From: Oerskovia sp042887685
GTDB lineage: Bacteria; Actinomycetota; Actinomycetes; Actinomycetales; Cellulomonadaceae
Assembly: GCF_042887685.1 (NCBI RefSeq)
Contig: NZ_JBHVOS010000026.1
Span: 1-64,000, forward strand
DNA: 64,000 bases
Direction: 5' to 3'
Each line of letters starts with the position of its first letter. Position 1 is the stretch's first letter. The notes under the pieces are model-generated. The model was not told the origin of the DNA and ran no database searches. It saw only the letters and a list, made by a program, of their open reading frames with translations. The translations under genes and the position numbers were made by a program. This document shows, in pieces, positions 40,107-48,928 of the stretch.

Positions 40107-41078
40107 CTAGCCCCCCAGCAGCTCGAGCGCGCGGCGCACGCCGGGCGCCCCGGCCCCGCGCAGGGCCTCGCGGGCCTCGTCGGGGCCGACGCTCGCGAGC
40201 AGCATGACGAGCGCGACGTGGATCTCGCCGCCCGCCCGTGCGAGGACCTGCTCGCACTCGTCGGTGCCGAGTCCCGTGGCCTGCACGAGCATGCGCACGA
40301 TGCGTGCCCGCAGCTTCTGGTTGGTCGGGCGAACGTCGATCATGAGGTTCGAGTAGGTCTTCCCGAGCCGGATCATGGTCGCGGTCGAGAAGGTGTTGAG
40401 GACGAGCTTCTGCGCGGTCGCGGCCTTCATGCGGGTCGAGCCCGTGACGACCTCGGGGCCCGTGTCGAGGAGGATCGCGACGTCGACGCGCGAGGCGAGG
40501 CGCGCCTGCGGGTTGGCGCTCACGAGCACGGTCGCGGCGCCCCGCTCGGCGGCGACGTCGAACGCACCGCCGACGTAGGGGGTACGTCCGCTGGCCGCGA
40601 GGCCCACGACCAGGTCGCCTGCGCGCACGCCGTCGGCGTCGCGCCGTCCGAGCTCGACGTCGTCCTCGGCTCCTTCGACGGCGAGCATCATGGCGCCGGC
40701 GCCGCCTGCGAGGTGCGCCTCGAACCACTCGTCGCCCACCCCGTAGGTGGGCAGCAGCTCGACCGCGTCGAGGACGCCGAGGCGTCCCGAGGTGCCGGAG
40801 CCGAAGTAGTGCACCTTGCCGCCGCCGCGCAGCGCGGCCACGGCCAGGTCGACGGCCGCGGTGATGTGGTCGGCCTCGGCCCGGACGGCGTCGGCGACGC
40901 CCGCGTCCTCGTCGGTGATGCGGCGCACGACCTCGGCCGTGGGCAGCAGGTCGATGTCCGTGGTGCGCGGGTTGCGCTCCTCGGTCGGCGACGCGAGCCG
41001 GAGCACCTCCTGCCAGTCCTCGGCGGAAGCGTGTCCGGCCGCGCGGTCCACATGGGCGGCGGGTCGGGTGTCGGTCAT
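40107..41078 (-). CDS. murQ: N-acetylmuramic acid 6-phosphate etherase
   Basis: 323 aa. MurQ cleaves the lactyl ether of MurNAc-6-P, giving GlcNAc-6-P and D-lactate. SIS-fold marks: SPTEERNPRTTDIDLLPTAEVVRRI (N-terminal family signature), GGGKVHYFGSGTSGRLGVLDA, VVGLAASGRTPYVGGA, GPEVVTGSTRMKAATAQKLVLNTFSTATMIRLGKTYSNLMIDVRPTNQKL. It is the last gene of the ABC transporter-nagZ-anmK-murQ unit, overlapping the anmK stop by 4 bp (ATGA). The D-lactate it makes can be oxidised by the dehydrogenase at 51009-53876. Confidence 0.95.
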   Translation of the reverse strand: MTDTRPAAHVDRAAGHASAEDWQEVLRLASPTEERNPRTTDIDLLPTAEVVRRITDEDAGVADAVRAEADHITAAVDLAVAALRGGGKVHYFGSGTSGRLGVLDAVELLPTYGVGDEWFEAHLAGGAGAMMLAVEGAEDDVELGRRDADGVRAGDLVVGLAASGRTPYVGGAFDVAAERGAATVLVSANPQARLASRVDVAILLDTGPEVVTGSTRMKAATAQKLVLNTFSTATMIRLGKTYSNLMIDVRPTNQKLRARIVRMLVQATGLGTDECEQVLARAGGEIHVALVMLLASVGPDEAREALRGAGAPGVRRALELLGG

Positions 41079-42397
41079 CGGTGCGTTCCCTTCGGCATCG
41101 GGGCGAGCCCGAACGGGGTGTTGGCCAGCACGAGCCGGCGGATGGGCCCGGTGAACGCGGGCCAGACGAGCGGGGTGGGGGGCGTGAGCGAGCCGAGGAC
41201 CGCGGCGCGGCGGGCGCCGGTCGAGCGGCGGCGCTGGACGCCCTTGGCGGTGCCTGCGACCCCGTGCGCCGACAGGAAGCCGAGGAGCGCGAACAGGTAC
41301 GCCTCCTTGGCGTCGATCGGCATGCCGAGCTGGTCGGCCGTGAGGAGCTCGCAGCCCTCGGGCAGGTAGGCGCGGAGACGGGCGAGCAGCGTCGGGTTGT
41401 GCGCGCCGCCGCCCGAGACGACGACGCGGCGCACCTCGCGCTGACGGTCGACGTCGGGGTCTGCGTCGGGGTCGGCCCCGGGGCGCCGGTCGGCGGACGT
41501 GCTCTGGGCGACCGTGAGGAGACCCTCCGCGATGGTGACCGCGGTGAGCTCGGTGAGGGTCGCGACGAGGTCGGGCCCCGTGAGGTCGGGGCGCACGGAC
41601 GCGAGCTTGCGCGGCACGTAGGTCGCGTCGAACAGCTCGCGGCCGGTCGACTTGGGGGCCTTGGCCGCGAAGTACGGGTCGTCGAGCAGGGCGCGCAGCG
41701 CGGCCTGGTCCACGGTCCCGGCGGCGCCCAGGGCTCCGTCGCGGTCGAACGGCTCGCCCGTGAGCCGGCGGGCGGTGAGGTCGATGAGGCAGTTGCCGGG
41801 TCCGGTGTCCCACCCGGTCACGGGCGCCTCCACCTCGCCGACGAGCGTGACGTTCGCGATCCCGCCGATGTTGAGCGCAGCGCTCAGCCCGGCCGGCGCG
41901 CCGTCGGGCGACTGCGGGTCGCGGCCGAGCCACAGCGCGTCGAGCACGCTCACGAGCGGCGCTCCCTGGCCGCCCGCGGCGATGTCGGCGACGCGGAAGT
42001 CGCTGATGACGGGCCGCTTGGTGCGCTCCGCGATCCAGGCGGCGTTGCCGAGCTGGAGGCTGCCGTGCGCGCGGGCGCCGACGACCCAGTGGTAGAGCGT
42101 CTGCCCGTGCGACGCGACGAGGTCGACGTCACCGCCTGCGACGTCGTCGATGGCCTGGCGTCCGGCCTTGCCGAACTCCTGCCCGATGAGCGTGTCGAGC
42201 TGCGTGACCTCGCCCATGTCGACCGCGGCGGGCGGCAGCGCCTTGAGGATGCGTTCGCGCAGCGCGGCGGGCCACTCGTACTCGGTGTGCCCGAGGGGCC
42301 GCATGCGCAGGACCCCGTCGGGCCCGAGGTGGAAGTCGGCGGCGGCCGCGTCGATCGCGTCGACCGACGTGCCGGAGGACAGGCCGAGGACGATCAT
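41075..42397 (-). CDS. anmK: Anhydro-N-acetylmuramic acid kinase
   Basis: 440 aa. AnmK opens and phosphorylates 1,6-anhydro-MurNAc to MurNAc-6-P. Motifs: VLGLSSGTSVDAIDAAAADF (ATP loop at N-terminus), ASHGQTLYHW, QLGNAAWIAERTKRPVISDFRVADIAAGGQGAPLV, ALNIGGIANVTLV, GWDTGPGNCLIDLTARRLTG, and VVVSGGGAHNPTLLARLRAYLPEG. Slightly longer than the usual ~370 aa owing to an Asp/Pro-rich insert (about residues 300-320) and a basic C-terminal tail. ATGA overlaps with both nagZ and murQ indicate coupled translation. Confidence 0.94.
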   Translation of the reverse strand: MIVLGLSSGTSVDAIDAAAADFHLGPDGVLRMRPLGHTEYEWPAALRERILKALPPAAVDMGEVTQLDTLIGQEFGKAGRQAIDDVAGGDVDLVASHGQTLYHWVVGARAHGSLQLGNAAWIAERTKRPVISDFRVADIAAGGQGAPLVSVLDALWLGRDPQSPDGAPAGLSAALNIGGIANVTLVGEVEAPVTGWDTGPGNCLIDLTARRLTGEPFDRDGALGAAGTVDQAALRALLDDPYFAAKAPKSTGRELFDATYVPRKLASVRPDLTGPDLVATLTELTAVTIAEGLLTVAQSTSADRRPGADPDADPDVDRQREVRRVVVSGGGAHNPTLLARLRAYLPEGCELLTADQLGMPIDAKEAYLFALLGFLSAHGVAGTAKGVQRRRSTGARRAAVLGSLTPPTPLVWPAFTGPIRRLVLANTPFGLAPMPKGTHR

Positions 42398-43944
42398 CGG
42401 GTCACCTCCGAGGTGAGCGCGGTCAGCTGCCCGACGGCGGCGCGCGCGTTCGCGCGTCCGGTGCCGCAGGCGACGACGACGGTGGTCCGGTCCCCGAACC
42501 AGGCGGGGACGGCGTCGGGGAAGCCGGTGTGGATCGCGACGAGGCCCGGCCGCGCGGCGCGCAGGGCGTCGAGCATGCCTGCCTCGCGGCTGCCCGGGAC
42601 GGGCTCGCGCGTCACGACGACGAGCGGTCGCTCGGTGGTGGCCGAGATCGTGGCGAGCACGCCCTCCCACCCGGCCGGGTCGGAGAAGGAGTGGAGGGTC
42701 GTGTCCGGGAAGGCCGCGACGAGCGCGGTCTGGACGTGCTGGGCGGTGCGCCCGGCGGCGTGGTCGAACCGCTGACGCAGGTCGACGACGTCGGGCGCGG
42801 GGCCTGCCGGGTCGAGGTGCGTGGCGGGTCCGTGGACACGCACGGCACGCTCGGCGGCCTCCTGCCCGACGGCGGCGAGCGCCTCGAGCGCGGCCGTCGC
42901 CTCCGCGGGGCCACAGGTCGTGCCGGCGGACGCCTGGCGCTCGCGCACCCGGCGCACCGTGCGTGCGGTGCGGGCCGCGGACGCGCGGAGCCGCTCGATC
43001 GTGACGCGGCCGTCCTCGACCGCGGCGAGGAGCGCGGCCTGCGCCTGGCGGAACAGCGCCTCGTCGTCGCGGCCGACGGTCGTGCCGAGGCACAGCAGGT
43101 CGGCGCCGCCCTCGATGGCCTGGACGGCGACCTCGCCGATCCCGTCACCGCCCGTGACGGCACCCATGTCGAGGGCGTCGGTGATGATGGGGCCCTCGAA
43201 GCCGAGCTCGCGCGCCAGGACGGCCGCGGCGGGCTCGAGCGAGACAGGTCGAGGACCGATCGCGGGAACCAGCAGGTGCGCCGTCATGATCGAGTCGATG
43301 TCGACGTCGGGCTCGAAGGCCCGCACGAACGGCGGCAGGTCGCGCTCACGGATCGTGGCGAGCGGGTCGTCGACCACGGGCAGCGACAGGTGGGAGTCCA
43401 CGTCGGTCGCGCCGTGCCCCGGGAAGTGCTTGCCGCACGCCCCGACGCCCGCACGGTGCAGGCCCTGGACGAACGCGGCGCCGTGCCGGGAGACCAGCCC
43501 GGGCGTCGCGCCGAACGCACGGACGCCCACGACGGGGTTCTCGGTCCGGGAGTTCACGTCGAGCACCGGGGCGAGGTCGAGGTCCACCCCGGTCGCGGCG
43601 AGGAGCCGTCCGAGGGCGAGCGCGACCCGCTCGGTGAGGTCCTCGTCGTCGACCGCCCCGAGGGCCGCGGCCCCCGGGATGCTCGACCCCGTGACGGCCT
43701 CGAGGCGGCTGACGTCCCCGCCCTCCTCGTCGATCGTGATCAGCAGGTCGGGCGAGACCTCGTGGAGGTGGGCCGAGAGCCTGGCGGTCGTGGCGACGTC
43801 GGGCGTGTTGTACGCGAAGTAGACGACTCCCGCGAGCCCCTCCTCGCAGGCCGCGAGGAGCCAGCCCGGGGCGTCGGTCCCCGTGAAACCGGGGAGCAGG
43901 ACGCCGTTGACGGCGCGCAGCGCGTCGTGGTGCACGGTGGTCAT
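42394..43944 (-). CDS. nagZ: Glycoside hydrolase family 3, beta-N-acetylhexosaminidase (NagZ)
   Basis: 516 aa. It removes GlcNAc from GlcNAc-MurNAc fragments. GH3 N-domain features: LLITIDEEGGDVSRLE, VDLDLAPVLDVNSRTENPVVGVRAFG, GKHFPGHGATDVDSHLSLP (KHFPGHG with the DSH His-Asp dyad specific to NagZ-type enzymes), and IITDALDMGAV (catalytic Asp region). A C-terminal domain of about 170 residues extends beyond minimal NagZ. No signal peptide, so it acts in the cytoplasm on imported fragments. It overlaps the upstream permease stop and anmK start by 4 bp each. Confidence 0.93.
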   Translation of the reverse strand: MTTVHHDALRAVNGVLLPGFTGTDAPGWLLAACEEGLAGVVYFAYNTPDVATTARLSAHLHEVSPDLLITIDEEGGDVSRLEAVTGSSIPGAAALGAVDDEDLTERVALALGRLLAATGVDLDLAPVLDVNSRTENPVVGVRAFGATPGLVSRHGAAFVQGLHRAGVGACGKHFPGHGATDVDSHLSLPVVDDPLATIRERDLPPFVRAFEPDVDIDSIMTAHLLVPAIGPRPVSLEPAAAVLARELGFEGPIITDALDMGAVTGGDGIGEVAVQAIEGGADLLCLGTTVGRDDEALFRQAQAALLAAVEDGRVTIERLRASAARTARTVRRVRERQASAGTTCGPAEATAALEALAAVGQEAAERAVRVHGPATHLDPAGPAPDVVDLRQRFDHAAGRTAQHVQTALVAAFPDTTLHSFSDPAGWEGVLATISATTERPLVVVTREPVPGSREAGMLDALRAARPGLVAIHTGFPDAVPAWFGDRTTVVVACGTGRANARAAVGQLTALTSEVTR

Positions 43945-44885
43945 CCCTTCACCGACCCAGCGGTCAGGCCGGAGGACAGGTTGCGCTGCACGAGGACGAA
44001 GAAGACGATCACGGGCAGCGTGATGAGGGTCGAGGCAGCCATGACGGCGCCCCAGTCGGTCGTGTTCTCGCCGAAGAACTTCTGCAGACCGATCGGCACG
44101 GTGTACTTGGCCGACTGCTGCAGGAACGTCAGGGCGAAGATGAACTCGTTCCACGCGGTGATGAAGGAGAAGACGCTCGTGGCGACCACGCCGGGGGCGA
44201 CGAGCGGCAGCAGGATCTTCCAGAACATGCGACCCCACGAGGCGCCGTCGAGGTACGCGGCCTCCTCGAGCTCGACCGGGACGGCCGCGACGAAGCCGCG
44301 CAGCATCCAGATCGCGAACGACAGCGAGAAGGCGATGTAGACGATCGTCAGCCCGAGGAGCGAGTTCAGCATGCCCAGCGTGCGCATCTGGAGGAACAGC
44401 GGGATGACGAGGGCCTCGAGCGGCACCATCTGCACCATGAGGACGAGCACGAGGATCGACTTGCGGAAGCGGAACGTGAAGCGGCTCACGGCGACCGCTG
44501 CGAGCAGCGCGAGCACCGACGAGAACACGACCGCGCCGATCGCGACGACGATCGAGTTGCGCAGGTAGTGGCCGAACCCGCCGTCGTCGATCACGGTCAC
44601 GAAGTTGTCCCACGTGACCCCGGCAGGCAGGATCCGCGCGCCACGCGTCGCGGCCTCGGGGTCGATCGCCGAGGAGAACATCCAGTACGCGGGGAACAGC
44701 GCGAAGGCGAGCAGCGCGACGATGCCGACGACCTTGCCCGCGGTGGGCAGGGGACGCTTGCGCGCCTTGACCCGCAGGAGCTGCGGGGGGCGCGGGGCGA
44801 GCGAGGCACGGTCGTCGGTCGCTCCGCCCCCGGAGCCACCGGCCGCGGACGGGGTGCTGGACGGGGTACCGGTCAGGGCGCTCAC
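43941..44885 (-). CDS. Carbohydrate ABC transporter permease (MalG type)
   Basis: 314 aa. Six membrane segments after a polar start of about 50 residues. The EAA loop reads VELEEAAYLDGASWGRMFWKILLPLVAPGV, the contact site for the ATPase; TWDNFVTVIDD and FFGENTTDWGAVMAASTLITLPVIVFFVLVQRNLSSGLTAGSVKG are typical of MalG-type CUT1 permeases. Overlaps the MalF-type gene by 4 bp (GTGA). No ATPase gene is in the unit; a shared MsiK-type ATPase elsewhere is expected, as in other actinobacteria. Context suggests muropeptide sugars or GlcNAc-MurNAc as cargo. Confidence 0.92.
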   Translation of the reverse strand: MSALTGTPSSTPSAAGGSGGGATDDRASLAPRPPQLLRVKARKRPLPTAGKVVGIVALLAFALFPAYWMFSSAIDPEAATRGARILPAGVTWDNFVTVIDDGGFGHYLRNSIVVAIGAVVFSSVLALLAAVAVSRFTFRFRKSILVLVLMVQMVPLEALVIPLFLQMRTLGMLNSLLGLTIVYIAFSLSFAIWMLRGFVAAVPVELEEAAYLDGASWGRMFWKILLPLVAPGVVATSVFSFITAWNEFIFALTFLQQSAKYTVPIGLQKFFGENTTDWGAVMAASTLITLPVIVFFVLVQRNLSSGLTAGSVKG

Positions 44886-45898
44886 AGCTCCTCCTCCTTG
44901 AACAGGGTGCGCATGTACACGACGGTGATACCGAGCAGGATCAGGGTGAGCAGCACGGCGATCGCCGATCCCATCCCGTACTTGCCCTGCGCGAAGGACT
45001 GGATGTACGACCACACGCCGAGGTTGAAGACCTCCTTGTTGCCGCCGTTGCCGCCGGGCATCAGGTAGATCTGCGTGAAGACCTTGAAGTCCCAGATGGT
45101 CGACAGGATCGTCACGACCGCGAAGACAGGGCGCAGGATCGGCGCGGTGATGGTCCAGAACCGGCGCCAGGGCGTGGCCCCGTCCATCATCGCGGCCTCG
45201 TGCAGCTCCTTGGGGATCGTCAGCAGTCCCGCGAGGACCGTGATCGCCACGAAGGGGAACCCGTGGTGGACGACGTTGAGGGTCGCGATCGCGTAGAAGC
45301 TCAGACGCTCGGTGAACCAGTTCGTGGTCGCCGGGTCGATGAGACCGACCGAGTCGAGCACCGAGGAGACCAGACCGTTGAGCGGGTCGAAGATCCAGAT
45401 CCACACGTACGTGCCGGTGATGGCCGGGACGGCCCAGGCGACCATGATCGCCGTCGAGCAGACCGTGCGCCAGAGCGTCCCGAGGTTGTTGAGGAACAGC
45501 GCGACGGCCGTGCCCAGGACCACCGTCAGGACCACGCACGCGACCGCGAAGCCGATCGTGTTGGGCAGGACGACGGTCCACAGGAACGAGTCGCCGAAGA
45601 TCGCGGCGTAGTTGTCGAAGCCGACGTAGTTCGACTCGCCCGAGGCGATCTGCCGCAGGCCGTAGTCCTGCAGCGAGATCATCACGACGCGGGCCAGAGG
45701 CCACAGGAGCAGGACGCCGAGGACGCCGAGCGCGGGGGCCAGGAGCAGCCAGGGGCGCAGCGGCGACTTGTGGCCGAGCACGCCGTGCATGCCACGTCGG
45801 CCGACGCCGCGGCGCGGGCTGGAGGAAGGGGCCGGGGCCGGTGCCCGGCGCGTCAGCTGGTCGGCCGACGCGCCGGGAACCTGGTGCAGATCTGCCAT
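44882..45898 (-). CDS. Carbohydrate ABC transporter permease (MalF type)
   Basis: 338 aa. Six to seven membrane segments: PWLLLAPALGVLGVLLLWPLARVVMISLQDYGL is the first and characteristic of MalF-type CUT1 permeases; NYVGFDNYAAIFGDSFLW follows. EAA loop: IPKELHEAAMMDGATPWRRFWTITAPILRPV. The N-terminal 40 residues are Pro/Arg-rich and cytoplasmic. It starts 7 bp after the binding-protein stop and overlaps the next permease by 4 bp. Confidence 0.92.
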   Translation of the reverse strand: MADLHQVPGASADQLTRRAPAPAPSSSPRRGVGRRGMHGVLGHKSPLRPWLLLAPALGVLGVLLLWPLARVVMISLQDYGLRQIASGESNYVGFDNYAAIFGDSFLWTVVLPNTIGFAVACVVLTVVLGTAVALFLNNLGTLWRTVCSTAIMVAWAVPAITGTYVWIWIFDPLNGLVSSVLDSVGLIDPATTNWFTERLSFYAIATLNVVHHGFPFVAITVLAGLLTIPKELHEAAMMDGATPWRRFWTITAPILRPVFAVVTILSTIWDFKVFTQIYLMPGGNGGNKEVFNLGVWSYIQSFAQGKYGMGSAIAVLLTLILLGITVVYMRTLFKEEEL

Positions 45899-45905
45899 GG
45901 GTTCG

Positions 45906-47213
45906 TCAGGACCCGAAGGTCTCGTTCATGTCGGCGGCCGCGGTGTCAGCGGCCTCCTTGACCGTGGCGCTGCCCGAGAGGATCGACTGCAGCATCGTCT
46001 CGACCGTCTTCTTGCCCTGGATCTGGCCGTAGAGCGGCGTCACCGGGACGGAGGCGCCGGCCTCGACCATCTGCTGGGCGAACGGTGCGACGAGCGGGTC
46101 GTTCTCCTCGATGACCTTCTCCAGGAGCGAGGTCTGGCCGGGGAAGTAGCCGGACTGGTTGCCCCACTCCTGCGCGAACTTGCCGGTCGTCATCATCTCG
46201 ACGAACTCCCACGCGAGGTCCTGCTTCTCGCTGGCCGCGAAGACACCCAGGTGCGACCCGCCCAGGAACGAGTCCGACAGCCCCTCGGTCTCGCCCGGGA
46301 TGGGGAACGCGCCGATCTTGTCGGCCATGTCCGGGACGTCCGTGAGGATCTTGCCCGGGGTCCAGCTGCCGGAGATCATCATGCCGACGTTGCCCTGCTC
46401 GAAGTTCGACAGGAGGTCGGTCTCCTTCCAGGTCGTCGCCGCGGCGGTCGACAGACCCGCGTCGGTCGCGAGGCCCGTGTAGAACTCGAGGCCCTTGACG
46501 GAGTCCGCGGAGTTGATCTCGGACGTCCAGGTGTCGCCGTCCTTGACGGCCAGGTCGCCGCCCGCACCCCAGATGAAGGGCATGGCGCCGTACTGGGAGT
46601 CACCGGCGATCGGGAAGGGGATGAGGCCAGGGTTGGCGGCCTTGAGCGTCTCGGCCGCGGCCTGGAGCTCGGCCCACGTCGTCGGGACGGCGATGCCGGC
46701 CGCCTCGAAGAGGTCCTTGCGGTAGACGACCGAACGCACCCCGGCGTACCAGGGCATGCCGTACTGCGCGCCGTCGAGCGTCGCGGACTCGACGAGCCCG
46801 GGGACGAGGTCCTCCTCGAGGCCCGCGTCCTTGATCCGGTCGGTCAGGTCGGACAGCGCGCCGACGTCGGCGAACTCTCCCGTCCAGGTGGTGCCGAGCT
46901 CGGCGACGTCCGGCGTGGTGTTGCCCGCGATGGAGGTCGTGAACTTGTCGTGGGCGCTGGCCCACGGCTGGAACTCGATCTGGAGGTCTGCGCCGGTCTC
47001 TTCCTTGAACGCGGTGGTGACCTCGTCGAAGAAGGCGTCCCCGTCGGGGTTGGTGCCCTCCATGATCCAGACGGTGAGGGTCTCGCCGGTGTGGTCGGCG
47101 GAGGCTGCGTCCCCCGTGGCCTCGCCGCCGCTGTTGTCCCCGCCGCCACACGCGGTGAGGCCGAGCGCCAGGAGGAGGGTGCCCGTGACGGCCACCGTGC
47201 TGCGTCGCTGCAT
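45906..47213 (-). CDS. Extracellular sugar-binding lipoprotein of the ABC transporter
   Basis: 435 aa. Signal peptide with lipobox LALGLTAC at the N-terminus (lipid-anchored Cys near residue 22). SBP family 1 pattern: TLTVWIMEGTNPDGDAFFDEVTTAFKEETGADLQIEFQPWASAHDKFTTSIAGNTTPDVAELGTTW, and Trp/Tyr-rich sites (GMPWYAGVRSVVYRKD, FIWGAGGDL) suited to stacking on sugars. It captures the substrate outside the membrane for the two permeases. First gene of the operon; SD AAGGAAG before the ATG. The genes behind it argue for GlcNAc/MurNAc-type ligands, but the ligand is inferred. Confidence 0.92.
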   Translation of the reverse strand: MQRRSTVAVTGTLLLALGLTACGGGDNSGGEATGDAASADHTGETLTVWIMEGTNPDGDAFFDEVTTAFKEETGADLQIEFQPWASAHDKFTTSIAGNTTPDVAELGTTWTGEFADVGALSDLTDRIKDAGLEEDLVPGLVESATLDGAQYGMPWYAGVRSVVYRKDLFEAAGIAVPTTWAELQAAAETLKAANPGLIPFPIAGDSQYGAMPFIWGAGGDLAVKDGDTWTSEINSADSVKGLEFYTGLATDAGLSTAAATTWKETDLLSNFEQGNVGMMISGSWTPGKILTDVPDMADKIGAFPIPGETEGLSDSFLGGSHLGVFAASEKQDLAWEFVEMMTTGKFAQEWGNQSGYFPGQTSLLEKVIEENDPLVAPFAQQMVEAGASVPVTPLYGQIQGKKTVETMLQSILSGSATVKEAADTAAADMNETFGS

Positions 47214-47570
47214 GCCGTGACTTCCTTTCTGGTCGGCTGCCGCGTCGCGGCCAGCCGTTCGTCCCTGCGGACCTGATCGTTCGTGGGGGCGCCGGATCGT
47301 CGGCGCCCTTCGACTCTGAAACAAACTTACATCAGGTTGGGTGTTCGTGAAGATTACCGCCAAAGAGAGGCAGAGGGAAGCCGCTCGCGAAGTTGTGACC
47401 TGTTGGTGACCTCGGCCCGGCGGCACGTGCCGCCGCAGGCGGGGCCGGCAGTGGAGCCACCGGGCGAGGCCACGGGCCAGGTCGCCGAGCGAGACCGCCG
47501 GACAAGGCCACCGAGCTTGGCCGCCGGGCGCGGCAGGCCGGCGCCCGGCGACGACCCGACGGCTGCCACG
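47214..47570. promoter_or_regulatory. Promoter region of the sugar transporter operon with RpiR-type palindrome
   Basis: 357 bp without a gene. TGAAA-N5-TTACA (47317-47331) is an RpiR-like inverted repeat (4 of 5 positions), about 104 bp upstream of the binding-protein start. On the minus strand TTGGCG and CAACCT about 18 bp apart just before it could be -35/-10. A GGCGCC/GGCGCC stem (47290-47307) lies in the leader. The part next to lplA shows nothing clear. Confidence 0.45.
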
Positions 47571-48620
47571 TCACGGCACGCGCGCGGTCCACTCCTCGGT
47601 CCCGAACTTCGTGCGCACGAGCTCCTCGGCCTGCGCACGCTCGTCAGCGGTCACCGCGCCGTCGACCGTGCGGTACCGCGACCGGAAGTGCGCCTTGAAG
47701 GCCTCGATGACCTCCTCGCGCGCCATGCCCGTCTGCGAGCGCACGGGGTCGACCCGCTTGTTGGCGCTCTTGGTGCCCTTGTCGCTCATCTTCTCGCGAC
47801 CGATCCGCAGGACCTCGAGCATCTTGTCCGCGTCGATGTCGTACGCCATGGTCACGTGGTGCAGCACCGCTCCCCCGCGCAGACGCTTCTGCGCGGCGCC
47901 CGCGATCTTGCCCGCCGGGGACGCGATGTCGTTGAGCGGCTTGTACGTGGCGTTCACGCCGACGTCGGCGAGCGCCCCCAGCACCCAGTCGTCGAGGAAG
48001 GCGTACGAGCGCTCGAAGCTCAGGCCCTCGAGGAGCGAGGCCGGCACGGTCAACGAGTAGGTGATGGTGTTGCCGGGCTCGACGAACATGGCCCCGCCGC
48101 CCGAGATCCGACGGACCACGGTGATGCCGTGCTTCGCGGCCCCCTCGGGGTCGACCTCGTTCTTGAGCGACTGGAACGACCCGATGATGACGGCGGGCGC
48201 GCCCCACTCCCAGATGCGCAGGGTGGGACCGCGCCGACCTGCGTCGAGCTCCTCGGTGAGGACCTGGTCGAGCGCGAGGTGCATCGCGGGCTGCTCGGGC
48301 CCCTCGTGGATGATCTCGAAGACGTGGTCGTCCCAGCCGGTCGCGTGACCGAGCGCGCGGCGCACGGCGATCGCGACGGCCTCGGGCGAGAACCCGACCA
48401 TGGTGATGTCGTCCGTGAGGACGGCCTCGATCGCATGCGTCAGGTCGGCGACCGTCGACGTCTCGGGCAGCCCCGTCAGGGCGGCGTTGATGTCGTCGAG
48501 CGCGTCGTCGGGCTCGAGGAAGAAGTCTCCGCTCAGCGCGACGCGGGACAGCCTCCCCTCGTCGGTCTCGACGTCGACCGCCACGAGCTTGCCACCGGGA
48601 ACCTTGTACTCGCCTCTCAT
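47571..48620 (-). CDS. lplA: Lipoate-protein ligase A
   Basis: 349 aa. It attaches lipoate to E2/GcvH proteins. An N-terminal accessory domain (GGKLVAVDVETDEGRLSRVALSGDFFLEPDDALDDINAALTG) resembles the LplA C-terminal domain and is placed first here, followed by the BPL/LplA catalytic domain: MHLALDQVLTEEL, RIWEWGAPAVIIGSFQSLKNEVD, VVRRISGGGAMFVEPGNTITYSL and the Lys in ASPAGKIAGAAQKRL. ATG 48620 sits 7 nt after TACCGT (48633-48628, minus), so a leaderless mRNA is likely. It lies between the two arms of the muramic acid locus without an evident link. Confidence 0.88.
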   Translation of the reverse strand: MRGEYKVPGGKLVAVDVETDEGRLSRVALSGDFFLEPDDALDDINAALTGLPETSTVADLTHAIEAVLTDDITMVGFSPEAVAIAVRRALGHATGWDDHVFEIIHEGPEQPAMHLALDQVLTEELDAGRRGPTLRIWEWGAPAVIIGSFQSLKNEVDPEGAAKHGITVVRRISGGGAMFVEPGNTITYSLTVPASLLEGLSFERSYAFLDDWVLGALADVGVNATYKPLNDIASPAGKIAGAAQKRLRGGAVLHHVTMAYDIDADKMLEVLRIGREKMSDKGTKSANKRVDPVRSQTGMAREEVIEAFKAHFRSRYRTVDGAVTADERAQAEELVRTKFGTEEWTARVP

Positions 48621-48928
48621 GGTCTCCACGGTACGTGCCGCAGGACGAGGGTCGTCGCCCCTGGGTCGTCCGGGCCGACGGGCACCTGGTGACCTGGACC
48701 ACACGCAGGAGTAGCCTCCAAGCAGCGGGGTCGCGCCCCGCGCCCGAGGAGCCGGCCGAGGACGTCGTCGAGGATCCGGCCGGGAGCCCGGTGCAGAGCG
48801 CGGTCGAGGGCCCTGCGGAGAGCCCGGTCGACGGTGCCGCGCGAGACCCAGGCGCGAGGTCGGGTGAACCTCCTGGCACTTTTCTCCGCAATGTGGCGCC
48901 GCTGTGAAACTTCATGCCACAATGAGGC
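48621..48928. other. Intergenic region between lplA and the sugar kinase gene
   Basis: 308 bp. Left part: the lplA leaderless -10 box (48633-48628 minus). Middle (about 48750-48860): imperfect short repeats around GAGCCCGGT and GCGGTCGA, readable as an EDPAGSPVQ/EGPAESPVD ORF on the plus strand (to 48907) that has no SD and is probably not a gene. Right part: TGAAACTTCA palindrome (48905-48914) and CACAAT (48918-48923), the likely operator and -10 of the kinase operon. Confidence 0.4.
48905..48914. promoter_or_regulatory. Palindrome TGAAACTTCA, candidate RpiR site
   Basis: TGAA-AC-TTCA is a perfect inverted repeat 4 bp upstream of a CACAAT -10-like box and 15 bp before the kinase GTG. It shares the TGAAAC start with the palindrome at 47317-47331 in the transporter promoter, fitting one regulator for both arms. 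Confidence 0.4.

Noticed and set aside
48635..48907. Small ORF (EDPAGSPVQ/EGPAESPVD repeats) upstream of the kinase gene
   Set aside because: No SD or leaderless -10 fits, the residues follow from short GC repeats, and its end overlaps the kinase operator.
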